Assembly: GCA_041392765.1 (NCBI GenBank)
Contig: JAWKLL010000014.1
Location: forward strand, 1-64,000
DNA: 64,000 nucleotides
Direction: 5' to 3'
Origin: Lewinella sp041392765
GTDB taxonomy: Bacteria > Bacteroidota > Bacteroidia > Chitinophagales > Saprospiraceae
Below are positions 16,379 to 27,249 of this stretch, piece after piece. Position numbers and translations under genes: made by a program. Each line of letters starts with the position of its first letter. Within the stretch, counting starts at the first letter, position 1. The notes under the pieces were generated by a model. It saw nothing but the letters and a program-made list of their open reading frames with translations. It was not told the DNA's origin and did not search any database.

Positions 16379-17248
16379 CTACCCTTCAATATAAACCCCC
16401 ATTTTCCCCATCTGGTAATCGCGCATAGCCTCCATGATTTGAGTTTGGGTGTTCATAACAAACGGGCCGTACTGTACCACTTCCTCATTAAGCGGCTCGC
16501 CTGACAGCACCAATACCTCGGAATAATCGGACAATCCATTGATAAGGATGCCTTCGCCATCTTGTCGAAAAACCACCATTTTACCCGCTCCATAGGACCA
16601 ATTTTGATTCAGTTGTACTTCTCCCGTAAGGGTATATATCAATGCATGGTGCGTGCTAGGTAGTGGAATCTGTATTTGTCCTCCTTTTTGGATGGTCAAC
16701 TGGAATGCTTCAATAGGGGTTTGTGTTTGGGCAATTCCTTTGATGCCTTGAAAAGAACCAGCTACAATACGAAGGGATGACAACCCATCTGGAGCATGCC
16801 ATATAGGTATTTGAGCCGATTTGATATCTTGATAGGCGGGTTGTATCATTTTTCGGTTGGCAGGCAGGTTGATCCAGAGTTGTATGCCCTCCATTACGCC
16901 CCCTGTTTCTAAAAAAGCACGGGAAGCGCGCTCGCTGTGGATGATGCCTCTACCAGCCGTCATCCATTGTACATCGCCTCCTTCTAGGATACCAGTATTA
17001 TCGCGGCTATCGCGGTGACGGATACCTCCTCTATATAAGAAAGTGACTGGTTCGAATCCCCTATGCGGGTGCGGCCCTACATCTAAAGGGTCTGTGCCGG
17101 GTGCTACCTCGTAAGGACCAAAATGATGCATCAGTAAAAAAGGATCAACCGCGTTTACCCGTTGGGTGGGTAGTGGTTGTTTGACAATAGTACCCCCCAT
17201 ATCGAGTTCCTGCGCATCCGTAATGTAAGCTACACTTCTAGTTTTCAT
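16379..17248 (-). CDS. Pirin family protein
   Basis: The product is about 289 residues from the ATG at 17248; an in-frame start at 17275 would add nine residues. It is a bicupin. The first cupin carries the metal ligands and pirin signature HHFGPYEV...DVGPHPHRGFEPVTFLYRGGIRHRDS and then GDVQWMTAGRGIIHSE. The second cupin holds LSGEPLNEEVVQYGPFVMNTQTQI. Bacterial pirins such as YhhW have quercetin dioxygenase activity in vitro; the cellular role is uncertain. It is separated from the upstream coiled-coil gene by a terminator, so it has its own promoter. Confidence 0.93.
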   Translation of the reverse strand: MKTRSVAYITDAQELDMGGTIVKQPLPTQRVNAVDPFLLMHHFGPYEVAPGTDPLDVGPHPHRGFEPVTFLYRGGIRHRDSRDNTGILEGGDVQWMTAGRGIIHSERASRAFLETGGVMEGIQLWINLPANRKMIQPAYQDIKSAQIPIWHAPDGLSSLRIVAGSFQGIKGIAQTQTPIEAFQLTIQKGGQIQIPLPSTHHALIYTLTGEVQLNQNWSYGAGKMVVFRQDGEGILINGLSDYSEVLVLSGEPLNEEVVQYGPFVMNTQTQIMEAMRDYQMGKMGVYIEG

Positions 17249-17302
17249 ATTATGAAGATTGTATTTCCTTAACAATAGATGTAGCTACATGGTTTTAAAA
17301 AA

Positions 17303-17338
17303 ACGAAGCGCCACAGTCTAAAAACTATGACGCTTCGT
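17303..17338 (-). terminator. Intrinsic terminator of the coiled-coil gene
   Basis: ACGAAGCGCCACAGT pairs with ACTATGACGCTTCGT across a 6-nt loop. On the minus strand the stem is followed by TTTTTTT, 30 bp beyond the stop at 17368. Confidence 0.7.
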
Positions 17339-17367
17339 AGTATCGTGTAGAAAGCAGAACGGGGTAA

Positions 17368-18849
17368 CTATTCTTCCTCCGCTAGTGCCTCGTTGATATC
17401 TGCTTTGATTTCTTCCACTTTTTCCTGAAACTGCTGGGAAACCACTTCTGCCACAGCACGTACGGTATCTACCACATCCTCTAAGGATTCGCCTAAGGTA
17501 GTACCTATAGCACCTAAGAGGCTTTCACCTGCTTTAGGAGCAGCCGTAGATTGGGTTTCCTCGGTTGATTCTGTGGTTGCTTCAGGCTCAGCAGCTTTTT
17601 CTTCCACGACTTGGCGGGCGGTAGCAGCCTTTCCTTTTTTCTGTTCGTTGATAGCCAAGGCAGCGGTTTCTAATTCTTCGGCAGCAACCTGTATCGACTC
17701 TTGCTGCTTACGAATATCTTCAGCAATTTTTTCCTTGGCTTTTTCAGCTGCTTCTTTTCTGGCGGCCTCTTCTTTTTGCTGGGCTTCGCGTTTGGCTTGC
17801 TGTGCCTTTTCGCGTTCCATACGCTGCTCCAACTGCTCTTTGGTTTTGAGCATTTCATCCAACTTCTCCTTTTTGGAGTCGTACCGCTGTTGGATCATTA
17901 ATATCTTAGCTTGGCGGATTTGAGCCTCCAACTGCCCGTCAGTCGTATTGATTTTACGCTGTTGGAATTCCAAATCCTCTGCATCGCGTTCGATGGAGCG
18001 TTCCATTTTTTCGATTGCATTTAGCAACCCATCATAGCGGCTTTGAACACGGCCCAATGGGCTGTCATTGCCCGTTTCTCTCTTTTCGCCAAAGCGCTTT
18101 TCTTTCACCTCTTTGAAAGCGTCGTCCACTTTCTGCCACATCTTATTGCGGTGCTCCTTGGTGAAAGCTACATCCTTGATGTCGCGTTGGAGTTGTTTGA
18201 GGTCATCGAATACGCGGTTGAGGTGTTTGTTTTCCTTGATGCGGGTATCGATATCTTGCAGCAAGGCAGTGAAACGATCCATGTTTTCCTTGGACTGCTG
18301 GCGGAAAGCATCATCCATTTTGGAGCGTAGTGCCTTGAGGTCTTCGAAAGCTTTGTTGGTGCGGTCGCGTAGTTCATCAGCGTGTTCTTTGAGCAGGGTT
18401 CGTTCCTGTGCTTGTTGCTGCACTTTGTCCCAAAACTGCTTGAGGCTGTCCCACATATCCTTGCTGTATTCCTTCAGCCCGGCTAAGGTTTCTTCCAAAT
18501 CTTGGATTTCGCTTTTGTAGGCTTCACTCAATTTAGAGGAAAGCACTACGAAATGCCATTCCGTTTGGGCGCGCTGTATAACATCGCTACGTTCTACCCT
18601 AATGTCATCGGGGAGTAAGCTTTCAGAAACAGACAGTTCGCGGGCAATTGCTTGGTGCCCATCGGGAAAAGCGACTTCTCCTTTGTCATCGCGCCACAAG
18701 TCCATCATTTGCTGGTAGAACTCGTCCGAAGCCTGTGCCTCGGAAAAAGTGTAGATCATCACTTTGTTTTGCGCTACTTTCAGTTCTAAGGCTACCAGCA
18801 TGCGTTCGTCTGCTGCATTGGTACCCCACAGTACAATCTTGTTTTTCAT
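17368..18849 (-). CDS. Long coiled-coil protein, function unknown
   Basis: The product is 493 residues with no signal peptide. Residues 1-110 form a small globular domain (MKNKIVLWGTNAADERMLVALELK...VIYTFSE). Residues about 120-430 are charged coiled coil, with runs such as KAQQAKREAQQKEEAARKE and KLDEMLKTKEQLEQRMERE. The acidic tail (430-493) has an amphipathic AGESLLGAIGTTLGESLEDVVDTVRAVAEVVSQ stretch. Such an architecture suits a cytosolic scaffold or partition-like protein, but I recognise no family. It is monocistronic, ending at a terminator. The long open frame is intact, unlike several neighbours. Confidence 0.75.
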   Translation of the reverse strand: MKNKIVLWGTNAADERMLVALELKVAQNKVMIYTFSEAQASDEFYQQMMDLWRDDKGEVAFPDGHQAIARELSVSESLLPDDIRVERSDVIQRAQTEWHFVVLSSKLSEAYKSEIQDLEETLAGLKEYSKDMWDSLKQFWDKVQQQAQERTLLKEHADELRDRTNKAFEDLKALRSKMDDAFRQQSKENMDRFTALLQDIDTRIKENKHLNRVFDDLKQLQRDIKDVAFTKEHRNKMWQKVDDAFKEVKEKRFGEKRETGNDSPLGRVQSRYDGLLNAIEKMERSIERDAEDLEFQQRKINTTDGQLEAQIRQAKILMIQQRYDSKKEKLDEMLKTKEQLEQRMEREKAQQAKREAQQKEEAARKEAAEKAKEKIAEDIRKQQESIQVAAEELETAALAINEQKKGKAATARQVVEEKAAEPEATTESTEETQSTAAPKAGESLLGAIGTTLGESLEDVVDTVRAVAEVVSQQFQEKVEEIKADINEALAEEE

Positions 18850-19076
18850 TGCGTCCGTGCTTGTCAGTTGTTACTGTATTCTTCAGTCTCAACGGTATGT
18901 ACAAAAAGTAAAACAGAAGGGGGAAAATTTAATATTTTATTCCCCAGTATTGTGAAAGGATAATAACAAAGCAATTGCAGTTGTTAATGACCTCACAAGT
19001 TTCCTGTAAAAATAGTAATAAAACGGATAAACACTAATGTTGGCCTTGTTTCAAGGCGAACAATCCATTGGTGTGC

Positions 19077-19601
19077 TTAATTTTCAGGCAGCTCTTTGAG
19101 CAACTGCTTAGCTAGATCATGTCCGAAGAGCTGGCTATCGGCTAGTTTTGTTAGTCGTTGCCTCGCTTCGTAAACATTGTTGAAACTTAGGTAATTGAGT
19201 GCCAAATACCACTGTGAAATGGAATGTGATTCACCCATTTTGGTTTGAATACGTTGCAAGGTAATGAGCGCCTCATTGTCATTACCAGTCATTAACTCGG
19301 AAATCCCTTTGTAAAGCAGTATGTATCCAGCTTGTTCTAAATTTCTGGCGTAATTTGGAAATGACTTAGCAGCATTTTCAAATTGACCTGTATTGTAAGC
19401 ATCAATTGCTTTGAGAGTAACAGTATCTGAAGGTAGGAGCAAAGCAGTAAGTTCATCAGGGTAAGGTTTGAGGTACTTGTGTAGCAGGTGCCCCTGTTCT
19501 TTGTCCTGAAAGTTGCCTTTGTCGGGTTTACAAGCAGTAAACACCCCAACGAGTAGGATGGCAGCTATCCATACTGCTGTGAAATGTTGGTTACGATTCA
19601 T
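19077..19601 (-). CDS. TPR-like lipoprotein
   Basis: The product is 174 residues with a lipoprotein signal (VWIAAILLVGVFTACKPDKGN). The rest is alpha-helical with TPR-like pairs: TLKAIDAYNTGQFENAAKSFPNYARN, GYILLYKGISELMTGNDNEALITLQRIQ and QWYLALNYLSFNNVYEARQRLTKLA. It is probably an outer- or inner-membrane anchored assembly or interaction protein of the periplasm; partners are unknown. Neighbouring genes do not suggest a role. Confidence 0.7.
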   Translation of the reverse strand: MNRNQHFTAVWIAAILLVGVFTACKPDKGNFQDKEQGHLLHKYLKPYPDELTALLLPSDTVTLKAIDAYNTGQFENAAKSFPNYARNLEQAGYILLYKGISELMTGNDNEALITLQRIQTKMGESHSISQWYLALNYLSFNNVYEARQRLTKLADSQLFGHDLAKQLLKELPEN

Positions 19602-19891
19602 AGGATTATCATTTAAAATACTTGCTGGATTAGGGAAAACATAGATTTAGTGCATTTTGGGCAGCTCATCTATTTTCACTAACCAGTTGAGGGCACAAAG
19701 GTATAGAATTAGATGATTTACTACAACGGTTTATTTGATAGAAGAAAAAGAAGCATCCGGACAAGGGATAGTAACGGATGCCGGCGATTGCGTTGGCTAC
19801 TGTGCGTGGTGCCGGTATGGAGTGGATAGCCCGGCCCTGCGGGATAGGAGTGAAGCGGATAGCACGCAGGGTGGCCCCTCGTTAAAATTGG

Positions 19892-21679
19892 CTACCAAGT
19901 GGATTGCTTTACGAGGGTTGTACACTGATACGCCTCCCCTGATGTGATGCAAAGCCAGTAAACGCCATCTGGCAGGTCGCGTAGATCGACTGAAATTGAA
20001 GTGGCGGAGGTTGCCCAATGGCGTAACGATTGCCCTTCGGCACTGTAAACATTGCAGGTATAAAAGGAAATATTACCGGAGGGTATCTCCAATGTAAATA
20101 GCCCATTGCTGGGATTAGGAAAGATGGTAAAATCTAAGGTCGGTGATAGATCGCTGGTATGGGTAAGCACTGCTATTACTTGTTGACTAAGTTGGCAGCC
20201 GCTGGCATCGGTTACGGTCAGGCTATACGTCTGGCCGGGGATCATGTCTGGATGGACGGCAGAAGCTGTGCCATCGCTCCATAGATAGGCGTAAGGTTCT
20301 GTCCCACCCGATACAATGGCGGTGCCAGACAGTCTTTCGTTGATGGAATTGCTGGTAAAATAAACATTGAGGGAAAGGGGTTCTGGTTCGTCCACCCAAA
20401 CGGAAGCGGTTACGCCGCACCCTCCTGCTGTCAGTTGGTATTGATAGCTGCCTCCGCTGAGATTAGATAAATCCTGTTGAAAAATACTGCCGTTCCAGAC
20501 GACTTGGTAAGGGGGGAGTCCGCCTGTGGCCTGCAAGTCGATGGCACCGTCGGCGGCTTCCGGGCAAGATACATGTATCACTTGGGTAGCAACGGACAAT
20601 GGAGGGACGTAATTTACGGTAAAAGTAGTGGCACCAGAACAACCATTTTGATCTGTGAGGCTAAGGGAATAACTACCTGCCGACATACCATACAACACAG
20701 GCAACTGAGAGCCTGTACTCCAGTGATAGGAAAATGGTGGATTACCAATAGGTGAAGAAGCAGTAACGGTGATAGCGCCATCACCACAACCATAGTTGAT
20801 TTGCGTCTGCGGTAGGAGTAGGGCCGTCAGGTAGGGTGACAGCGGTGGTGTTGGTGCAGCCAGCGGCATCGGTCACAGTGAGTTGATATAGCCCTGCGGA
20901 TAGATCCTCCAACAGGGGTGAGGTGTCCCCTGTGTTCCAGTGGAAAGAAAATCCACCATTGCCACCAGCAGCGGAAGCGGTAATGTGGCCATCGGAAATA
21001 CCCTGACAGCTTGGGGTTACCGTGGGGGTGGTAATCGTAATAGGAGGAGGTGCTGAAATCGGTATTAATCCTTTTTGCACACATCCTTTTTCATCTTGTA
21101 AACGAAAGATATACTCTCCGCTACAAAGTCCTGTACGTGACATACTGGGGCTGGGGGAATCGACCCACCAAGCGGTAATGACACCTGTGCCCCCGTAGCT
21201 TGTAGTAGAATACTGCCGTCGCAGGTGTTTGCACAGCGGCTATCTAGTATAGTAGCATCGGTAAGGTACAAAGGAGGAGGGTCGGGCAAAACAATAGTAT
21301 CACGGTATTCTCCGCCTACTGCATCGGAAATGTATATGACATAATAGCTGGCAGGTAGGTTATTAATAACCCCTGATGTAGAAGAAGCCTCTAAAATACC
21401 CGTTGCAAATACAAAGGGATTAGTGGTGGTTCTCCATTGGTAGTGATAAGGAGGCACACCACCGCCAATACTGAATGTTATAGCACCGTTGGAGTCACCA
21501 TGGCAATTCAGGCTATCTATATCCGCTGTGAGCAAAAAAGGCATCGAATTTTGAGCACCAACCGTAGATAGTAAGAATAGCAATCCGCAGCAAACCTGGA
21601 TGAATCGATTAAATGCTAGGGATACATCATTATTGGGAAAACGCAAGGCAATAAACATACCGGCGAGATTATCTGGCAA
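19892..21679 (-). CDS. Secreted SprB-repeat protein with T9SS tail (two frameshifts)
   Basis: The coding path runs from a signal peptide (FNRFIQVCCGLLFLLSTVGAQ) through repeated SprB-type modules of about 75-80 residues: DSLNCHGDSNGAITFSIGGGVPPYHYQW, VTPSCQGISDGHITASAAGGNGGFSFHWNTG, GCGDGAITVTASSPIGNPPFSYHWSTG and VSCPEAADGAIDLQATGGLPPYQVVW. It finishes in a T9SS sorting domain (FTIFPNPSNGLFTLEI...LRDLPDGVYWLCI). SprB-type repeats occur in gliding adhesins and other surface proteins. The frame shifts near 21180 and 20795, and repeats continue on both sides. Length without shifts would be about 590 residues. Confidence 0.8.
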
Positions 21680-21880
21680 ATATCGTTTTTTCCTACTATT
21701 AGCGTTTGGAAAAACGTATTTCGTATGAGTCTAAAATATCTTTTTCCATCGCTTTCGCCAAGAAACCGCTTTCCTTAGCTTAGTCCCCCTTTTCTCAATT
21801 GATGAAAAATATGATTAGACTTTCCACACAAAACTATCTTTTATAAACGCTATGATATGATACCATTTCAGGTATGGGCG

Positions 21881-22249
21881 TTATTTTTTGAAAATGAAAT
21901 AAACAGCAGCGATCAGCAGCCCAAACCCTACTAAATGATTCCAACGTAACGAATCTTGCTTGAAGAACACCAGCATGAACACCGTAAAGACTACCAGCGT
22001 AATTACTTCTTGAAGCACTTTTAATTGCCATAAAGAGAAAGGGCCACCATTGCCAGAAAAACCAATTTTATTGGCAGGCACCTGCGCACAGTATTCGAAC
22101 AAGGCAATACCCCAACTAAATAGGATGACTGCTCCAATGCCCCATTTGGCAAACCAAGAAGAATGCGCGAGCTTCAGATGCCCATACCAAGCTAAGGTCA
22201 TGAAAATATTGGAAACAAGCAGCAATCCGATGGTAATCCATGCTTTCAT
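21881..22249 (-). CDS. DMT family protein (DUF486)
   Basis: The product is 122 residues and almost entirely four membrane helices: AWITIGLLLVSNIFMTLAWYGHLKL, WGIGAVILFSWGIALFEYCAQVPANKIG, LWQLKVLQEVITLVVFTVFMLVFF and HLVGFGLLIAAVYFIFKK. The 'WGIALFEYC.QVPANRIG' segment is the DUF486 signature. It is related to small multidrug-resistance-like transporters, with no known substrate. It lies just downstream of the rplI terminator. Confidence 0.88.
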   Translation of the reverse strand: MKAWITIGLLLVSNIFMTLAWYGHLKLAHSSWFAKWGIGAVILFSWGIALFEYCAQVPANKIGFSGNGGPFSLWQLKVLQEVITLVVFTVFMLVFFKQDSLRWNHLVGFGLLIAAVYFIFKK

Positions 22250-22264
22250 ATCCCTACAAAAAAA

Positions 22265-22299
22265 TCCCGAATAGTGGCATAAAGCCTCTATCCGGGATA
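22265..22299 (-). terminator. Intrinsic terminator of the rpsF-rpsR-rplI operon
   Basis: ATCCCGAATAG pairs with CTATCCGGGAT around a 13-nt loop. On the minus strand it is followed by TTTTTTT, 25 bp after the rplI stop. Confidence 0.75.
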
Positions 22300-22324
22300 G
22301 ATTATTTATTCAAAGGGCAGTTGC

Positions 22325-22771
22325 TTATTCTGCAACTACTTCAAAGGTAACCTCTGGCTGAACTTCCTTATGCAGGTTTAGTACGAGCTTGTAGGTGCCC
22401 AGTTCTTTTACGCTTTCAGGCAATACCACTTTCCGGCGTTCAATTTCCACATCGAATTGCTCTTTGAGCGCTTGGATGATTTGAACATTAGTAACGCTAC
22501 CGAAAATTTTGCCACTGGTACCTGCTTTGGCACCAATGCGAAGAGTTTGATCCTTCAGTTTGTCGGCAACGGCTTGGTATTCGCCCAAACGCTTAACTTC
22601 AGAAGCTTCCTCGCGGCGCTTCATCTCCTCCAACCGTGCTTTATTGGTAGGGTTAGCTAGCAATGCCAACCCCTGAGGAATCAGGTAGTTACGGCCATAT
22701 CCAGGCTTAACGGTCACCACCTCATGCTTATCTCCAACGTGATCGACGTCTTTCAACAGAATGATTTCCAT
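22325..22771 (-). CDS. rplI: 50S ribosomal protein L9
   Basis: The product is 148 residues, the usual L9 length. The N-terminal domain carries the signature VKPGYGRNYLIPQGLALLANPTNKARLEEMK, joined by a long helix to a C-terminal domain (IGAKAGTSGKIFGSVTNVQIIQALKEQ). L9 binds 23S rRNA near the L1 stalk. It is the last gene of the rpsF-rpsR-rplI operon, the common bacterial order, and is followed by a terminator. Confidence 0.97.
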   Translation of the reverse strand: MEIILLKDVDHVGDKHEVVTVKPGYGRNYLIPQGLALLANPTNKARLEEMKRREEASEVKRLGEYQAVADKLKDQTLRIGAKAGTSGKIFGSVTNVQIIQALKEQFDVEIERRKVVLPESVKELGTYKLVLNLHKEVQPEVTFEVVAE

Positions 22772-22811
22772 GTCAGTTCGTTTTTTTGGTCAAAAAATGA
22801 GTCCGCGCTGC

Positions 22812-23078
22812 TTACTTGAGTAAGTCAGTCACGTAAGGCAACAAAGCCAAGTGGCGAGCACGCTTTACTGCGGAAGCCACTTTGCGCTGGTACTTGAGGG
22901 AGTTGCCCGTGATACGGCGTGGTAAAATTTTACCCTGCTCATTAACGAATGACAGCAGGAAATCAGCATCTTTGTAATCAATATACTTGATGCCATACTT
23001 GCGAAAACGGCAGTATTTCTTGGAAGAACCGCCAATTTTCGGGTTGCTCAAAAACTTAATATCATCGCGATTAGCCAT
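22812..23078 (-). CDS. rpsR: 30S ribosomal protein S18
   Basis: The product is 88 residues. It shows the S18 core KYCRFRKYGIKYIDYKDADFLLSFVNEQGKILPRRITG and the conserved KYQRKVASAVKRARHLALLPYV. S18 pairs with S6 on the 30S platform, and its gene lies between rpsF and rplI, as in most bacteria. Confidence 0.97.
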   Translation of the reverse strand: MANRDDIKFLSNPKIGGSSKKYCRFRKYGIKYIDYKDADFLLSFVNEQGKILPRRITGNSLKYQRKVASAVKRARHLALLPYVTDLLK

Positions 23079-23112
23079 AGCTTAGATGATTTTCTTTGTT
23101 AACAATAGCGGT

Positions 23113-23628
23113 TTACTCTTCTTCTTGGACAGCCTCAACGGGTGCTTCAACAACGGGTGCTGCAGCAACAGGAGCGGCAGGAGCAGGCTTTGCAGCAGGC
23201 GCAGCCTTTGCAGGTGCAGCTTTAGGCGCAGGTGATGCAGCGGCCTCAGCAGCTTCGCGTTCCTTTTTGTCCTTAGATTTTGGACGCTTCGCCTTAGCGA
23301 TTAATCCATTGCGCTTATCCTCGTTGTACTTAATACCAAATTTGTCCAATTTGTAAGTAAGGAAACGCATGATGCGCTCGTCGCGGCGCAAAGCCAACTC
23401 GAGGTCATCTACCAATTCGCCATCGGCTACTTGGATTTCAATACAGTAATAGACACCACTATTGCGTTTGTTGATTGGATACGCCAGCGTGCGCAAACCC
23501 ATTTCATCCACATGGACAATGGTTGCACCGACTTCCTTCAACATCTCAATGTATGTCTGAGCCGTCGATTTGATCTCTTCCCCCGACAGCACTGGGTCAA
23601 CGATAAACGTTACTTCGTAGTTACGCAT
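23113..23628 (-). CDS. rpsF: 30S ribosomal protein S6 with Ala/Pro-rich tail
   Basis: The product is 171 residues. Residues 1-115 are a normal S6 fold (RNYEVTFIVDPVLSGEEIKSTAQTYIEML...LRTLAYPINKRNSGVYYCIEIQ...LRRDERIMRFLTYKLDKFGIKYN). The remaining 55 residues are a low-complexity extension made of Lys then Ala/Pro repeats, ending in acidic residues. S6 tails vary between phyla, and long Ala-rich tails are not rare in Bacteroidota. It heads the operon; a TACCTTTG box upstream is the likely promoter. Confidence 0.95.
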   Translation of the reverse strand: MRNYEVTFIVDPVLSGEEIKSTAQTYIEMLKEVGATIVHVDEMGLRTLAYPINKRNSGVYYCIEIQVADGELVDDLELALRRDERIMRFLTYKLDKFGIKYNEDKRNGLIAKAKRPKSKDKKEREAAEAAASPAPKAAPAKAAPAAKPAPAAPVAAAPVVEAPVEAVQEEE

Positions 23629-23678
23629 TAGGTCAGACAGTTAGTTGAAAAAAATTTAACAGCTTCGAAAAGCGGGTG

Positions 23679-23686
23679 CAAAGGTA
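23679..23686 (-). promoter_or_regulatory. -7 box of the rpsF operon
   Basis: On the minus strand TACCTTTG matches TAnnTTTG about 50 nt upstream of the rpsF ATG. No clear -33 TTG is seen at the expected spacing. Confidence 0.4.
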
Positions 23687-23830
23687 AGATTTTTTACTAA
23701 ACTTGTATGCCTGTTTGTTAAATATTTCATTTTGAACCCTTTGTCTATTGAGGTTGCACCTCATGAGCCATTTATTGCTTACATTTTGCTTATTAAGTCC
23801 TTTGCTTTGTAATTAACCAAACGAAGTGAT

Positions 23831-23874
23831 AAAAAAAACGGTTCTTCAACAAAAGTCGAAGAACCGTTTTTTTT
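23831..23874 (-). terminator. Intrinsic terminator of the DUF2723 gene
   Basis: AAAAAAAACGGTTCTTC pairs perfectly with GAAGAACCGTTTTTTTT around a 10-nt loop. The A- and T-tracts make it functional on both strands. It lies 19 bp beyond the stop at 23893. Confidence 0.85.
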
Positions 23875-23892
23875 GCCAATTCCGCAGGCTAG

Positions 23893-26800
23893 TTACTCCA
23901 TATCAACACCAGCAGGCACGTCCTCTATTGGCAACTCAGGCGTTGGCTCGGGCTGCAGGAATTCCCCAAAGGTATCTTGCAATTCTTTTAGGTACTCCTC
24001 ATCGCCTCCCATACGTGCATAGGCCACCAAGCGGTCGGCAACGGCCAAGGCCGCCTGAAAATCGTTGGCGTAACTACTTCTCAGTAAATCGTCTGGCAAT
24101 AACATGAAGTAGTCGAGCTTGTCGATTGTATTACGTGCCAGTATTTGCATGTGTGGCTTGGCCTTATCGTAGGCATCGGCGCGAGTATAAACCTCCAGCA
24201 TATAGGCAGCATGGATGCCGTACTCAAAATTCATATCAGGAAAAGCCTTGAAGTAGGTGTCGGCTGTTGCTATGGCTTTCTCTTTTTGGTTCTCCCGTAG
24301 TAGTTCCAAAGCCGTGCGTTGCATCACAAACTGCATGCTCTGTGTGCTAGAGCCATAGCTGGTATTGACATAGACATCCTCTTTATCGAAGTTGCCCCAT
24401 TTCCATTTGGTAGTAATATTTTCAAACGCCTTATCGGTCTTTACCCTGCCAGAACCCACCATGCCGTATATTTGGTTTTGCCCCGGTGTTTTGACCGGTA
24501 CAATGCGCAGTGCTAACCCTTCTAATTGGGTGTAATCCTGCATGCCAAAGAGTTTGTCCATCTGGGCTGTTACGGCGAAGTAAATGGGTCGCTCCCAAAG
24601 GTTGGAGGCCAAAATATCGAGTATGGCAATATCATCCTTGAGCAACTGGGTATCATCTATTTTCACAGGAATAGCTGGTACGATGTTGGCCGTGTCGGCA
24701 ACAGGTACGACCTTGTTGCGCAGCACCGCTTCCTTATCCACTTGGAGGAATACGCTTCGGGTTGGATAATGCGCCTCAATAACCCTGCCGCTTTGGCTCT
24801 GAAGCGGATGATCTTCTCCAATAAAACGGATAAAGTTTTGCAGGGTGACGGGGCGATCCTCTTTGGATTGGTTGTAGTAGAATACCTGATTGCGGAGCTT
24901 GCCGCGAAGTTGTTCGCGAGGGATGCTCATTTTGATAGGTGCGGAGTCGTTTACCTTTCTGCGCAGCAAATCTATATACCAATCCACGGCAATAAGGCTG
25001 AGATTGACCACGCGCACATCCCGGCGCACACCTTCCACTTCCTGGGCGTACCAGAGTGGGTAGGTATCGTTGTCGCCGTAGGTGAAAATGATGGCATTTT
25101 CATCAACTGAATTGAGGAAGTTGGTGGCATAATCTCTTGCGCCATAGTTTTTGGCCCGGCTGTGGTCATCAAAGTTTTGGAAGCCCATCAGCAAGGGAGC
25201 TACGAGTACTAAGGCACTCGCCAATACGGCACCCACTACTTTGCTACTTCCTAATCGCGCCATCAGGAGTTGATATAATGCCGGCACTGCCATGCCAATC
25301 CATATACAATAGGTAAAGATGGAGCCTGCTAATACGTAGTCGCGTTCGCGGGGTTCATTCGGGGGTTGGTTGGAATAAACGATGATGCCGATACCCGTAA
25401 TGATAAACAACGCCAGCAAAGCTGTGAAATCATTAGATCGGCGGGAGGAATGCCAGAAGAAACCCAACAGGCCAAAGAGGAATGGTAAGGCATAATACAC
25501 GTTTCGCGAAGGGTCATTAGCCATTTTTTCTGGCAAGTTGGACTGGTCACCCAATCTGGCTTCATCCAAAAACTGGATACCAGAAATCCAGTTGCCTGCA
25601 CTTTTATCCCATTCATAAAAACCCTGTTCACCATTTTGGCGACCCGAGAAATTCCACATAAAATAGCGCCAATACATCCATCCCAATTGATAGCGAACAA
25701 AGAAGTTCACATTGTCTAAGGCGTTGGGCCTTCCGGGAGGCAGGGGCGCATCGGGATCCATTCCCAACCATTGCTTATAGAGGCGGGGTCTGCCCATGGT
25801 GCCATCGCCTATGCGAGGAAAAAGCCGCTTGTCCTTATTGGGATAATTGACCGTAATTTTATAATCTGTCACCTCATAGCGGTCACCTACCAAGCCGTAG
25901 CGGTCGGAAACATCAGTGCTTTCTACGCTAGAATCAAAATCGGGTCCTCGCAAGAGGGGGCGTTCGCCATACTGCTCGCGGTTCAAGTAGGGCAAGACCC
26001 GCATGGCATCGCTCGGATTATTCATATTGATAGGTGGGGTTGCATTCGCGCGAATCACCACCACTCCTAAGGTGCTAAAGCTAATAACGACTAAGGATAA
26101 CGCTACAAAAACCTGTTGAAGTAAGGCACTTCGATTTTGGTGTGCCAAATAGATACCTAACGCCAAAATTCCTACCACCACCAAAGCGGTAGGTATGATA
26201 CCCGTGTGGGGTGGCAAACCAAATCCATTGACGAACAACAGTTCCATCCATGTCCACAGGGTAGGAATGCCTGCAATGATGACTTTTTGTATAACGACAA
26301 TCGCCAATACACCACCAAAAGCAGCGGCTGCCATACCCAACCAAGTGTGCTGTTTGTATTTTTTGAAATAGTATAAAAGCGCCAGCGCTGGGAAGGTAAG
26401 GATACTGAGCAAGTGGACACCTATGGACAAACCTGCCGCGTAAATGGAAAAAACAAACCATCGGTCATGGGTTGGTTCGTCTGGCAGGGAGTACCATTTG
26501 ACCATCGCCCATAGCGTAAGGGCAGTAAACATGGTGGACATGGCATACACCTCCCCTTCCACGGCTGAAAACCAGATGGAAGTGGCAAAAGCCGTGGCTA
26601 GGCCAGCTACTAATCCACCGCCAGCCAAGGCAATATCCTACCGTTATCGGTATCTTGGGTGCGGCCAACGAGCGCCAATTTGCCTAGGAGAATCGTGACC
26701 CATGCCACAAACATAGCGGCAAAGGCAGTACTGATACCCGACATCAAGTTGACAGCAAAGGCAATATCTTCGGGGTTGTCACTCAACAACTCTGCCACCC

Positions 26801-26985
26801 AAGTGAACATACGGCCAATAAGCACAAATAATGGCTCTACGAGGGTGTACTACTTGCAGTTTATAGGCACCGAGGATAAACTCTCCACAGTCCCATAGGC
26901 TGCCAGTGCGTTCGGCAGAGAAAAAATAGACAGCAGTAGCAATGAAAAAAACCAGCCACCCTGCTAAGCGATGAATACCTTTCAT
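23893..26985 (-). CDS. DUF2723 membrane protein (GT117-like), two frameshifts near the N-terminus
   Basis: The product is about 1030 residues. The start at 26985 gives MKGIHRLAGWLVFFIATAVYFFSAERTGSLWDCGEFILGAYKLQVVHP, the hallmark N-terminus of Bacteroidota DUF2723 proteins (WDCGEF with catalytic-looking Asp/Glu, as in GT-C glycosyltransferases). The frame shifts near 26835 and near 26640, with the family sequence continuing (FTWVAELLSDNPEDIAFAVNLMSGISTAF; then FATSIWFSAVEGEVYAMSTM). About ten membrane spans precede a soluble C-terminal half containing IIFTYGDNDTYPLWYAQEVEGVRRDVRVVNLSL. It is a probable protein O-glycosyltransferase at the inner membrane. A TAGCTTTG box (27023-27030) may be its promoter. 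Confidence 0.88.
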
Positions 26986-27249
26986 AGGTCTTATCCGTGT
27001 TGTGTTTTTAAAAACAGACTTGCAAAGCTAAGAAATATTTTGGATGCCCATCTTTAACACTTTTGGTTCTTTGACAAAAAGTGTGGAACATCCGGCCTAG
27101 CGATGTGTAAGGGTGGCTATCCCGATTTTTATCGGGAGAGGCAGCCGAGCGAAGAGCGAGCCCTGAAACGTAGCGCCCGAAGGGAGGCCCACCACACAAA
27201 TTGTCAAAGCACCACACTTTTTCGCATGCAAGTAAATTAAATAAGGTAG

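Noticed and set aside
17573..18520. Long plus-strand frames opposite the coiled-coil gene
   Set aside because: Serine/cysteine-rich antisense shadow of a Lys/Glu/Ala-rich coiled coil.
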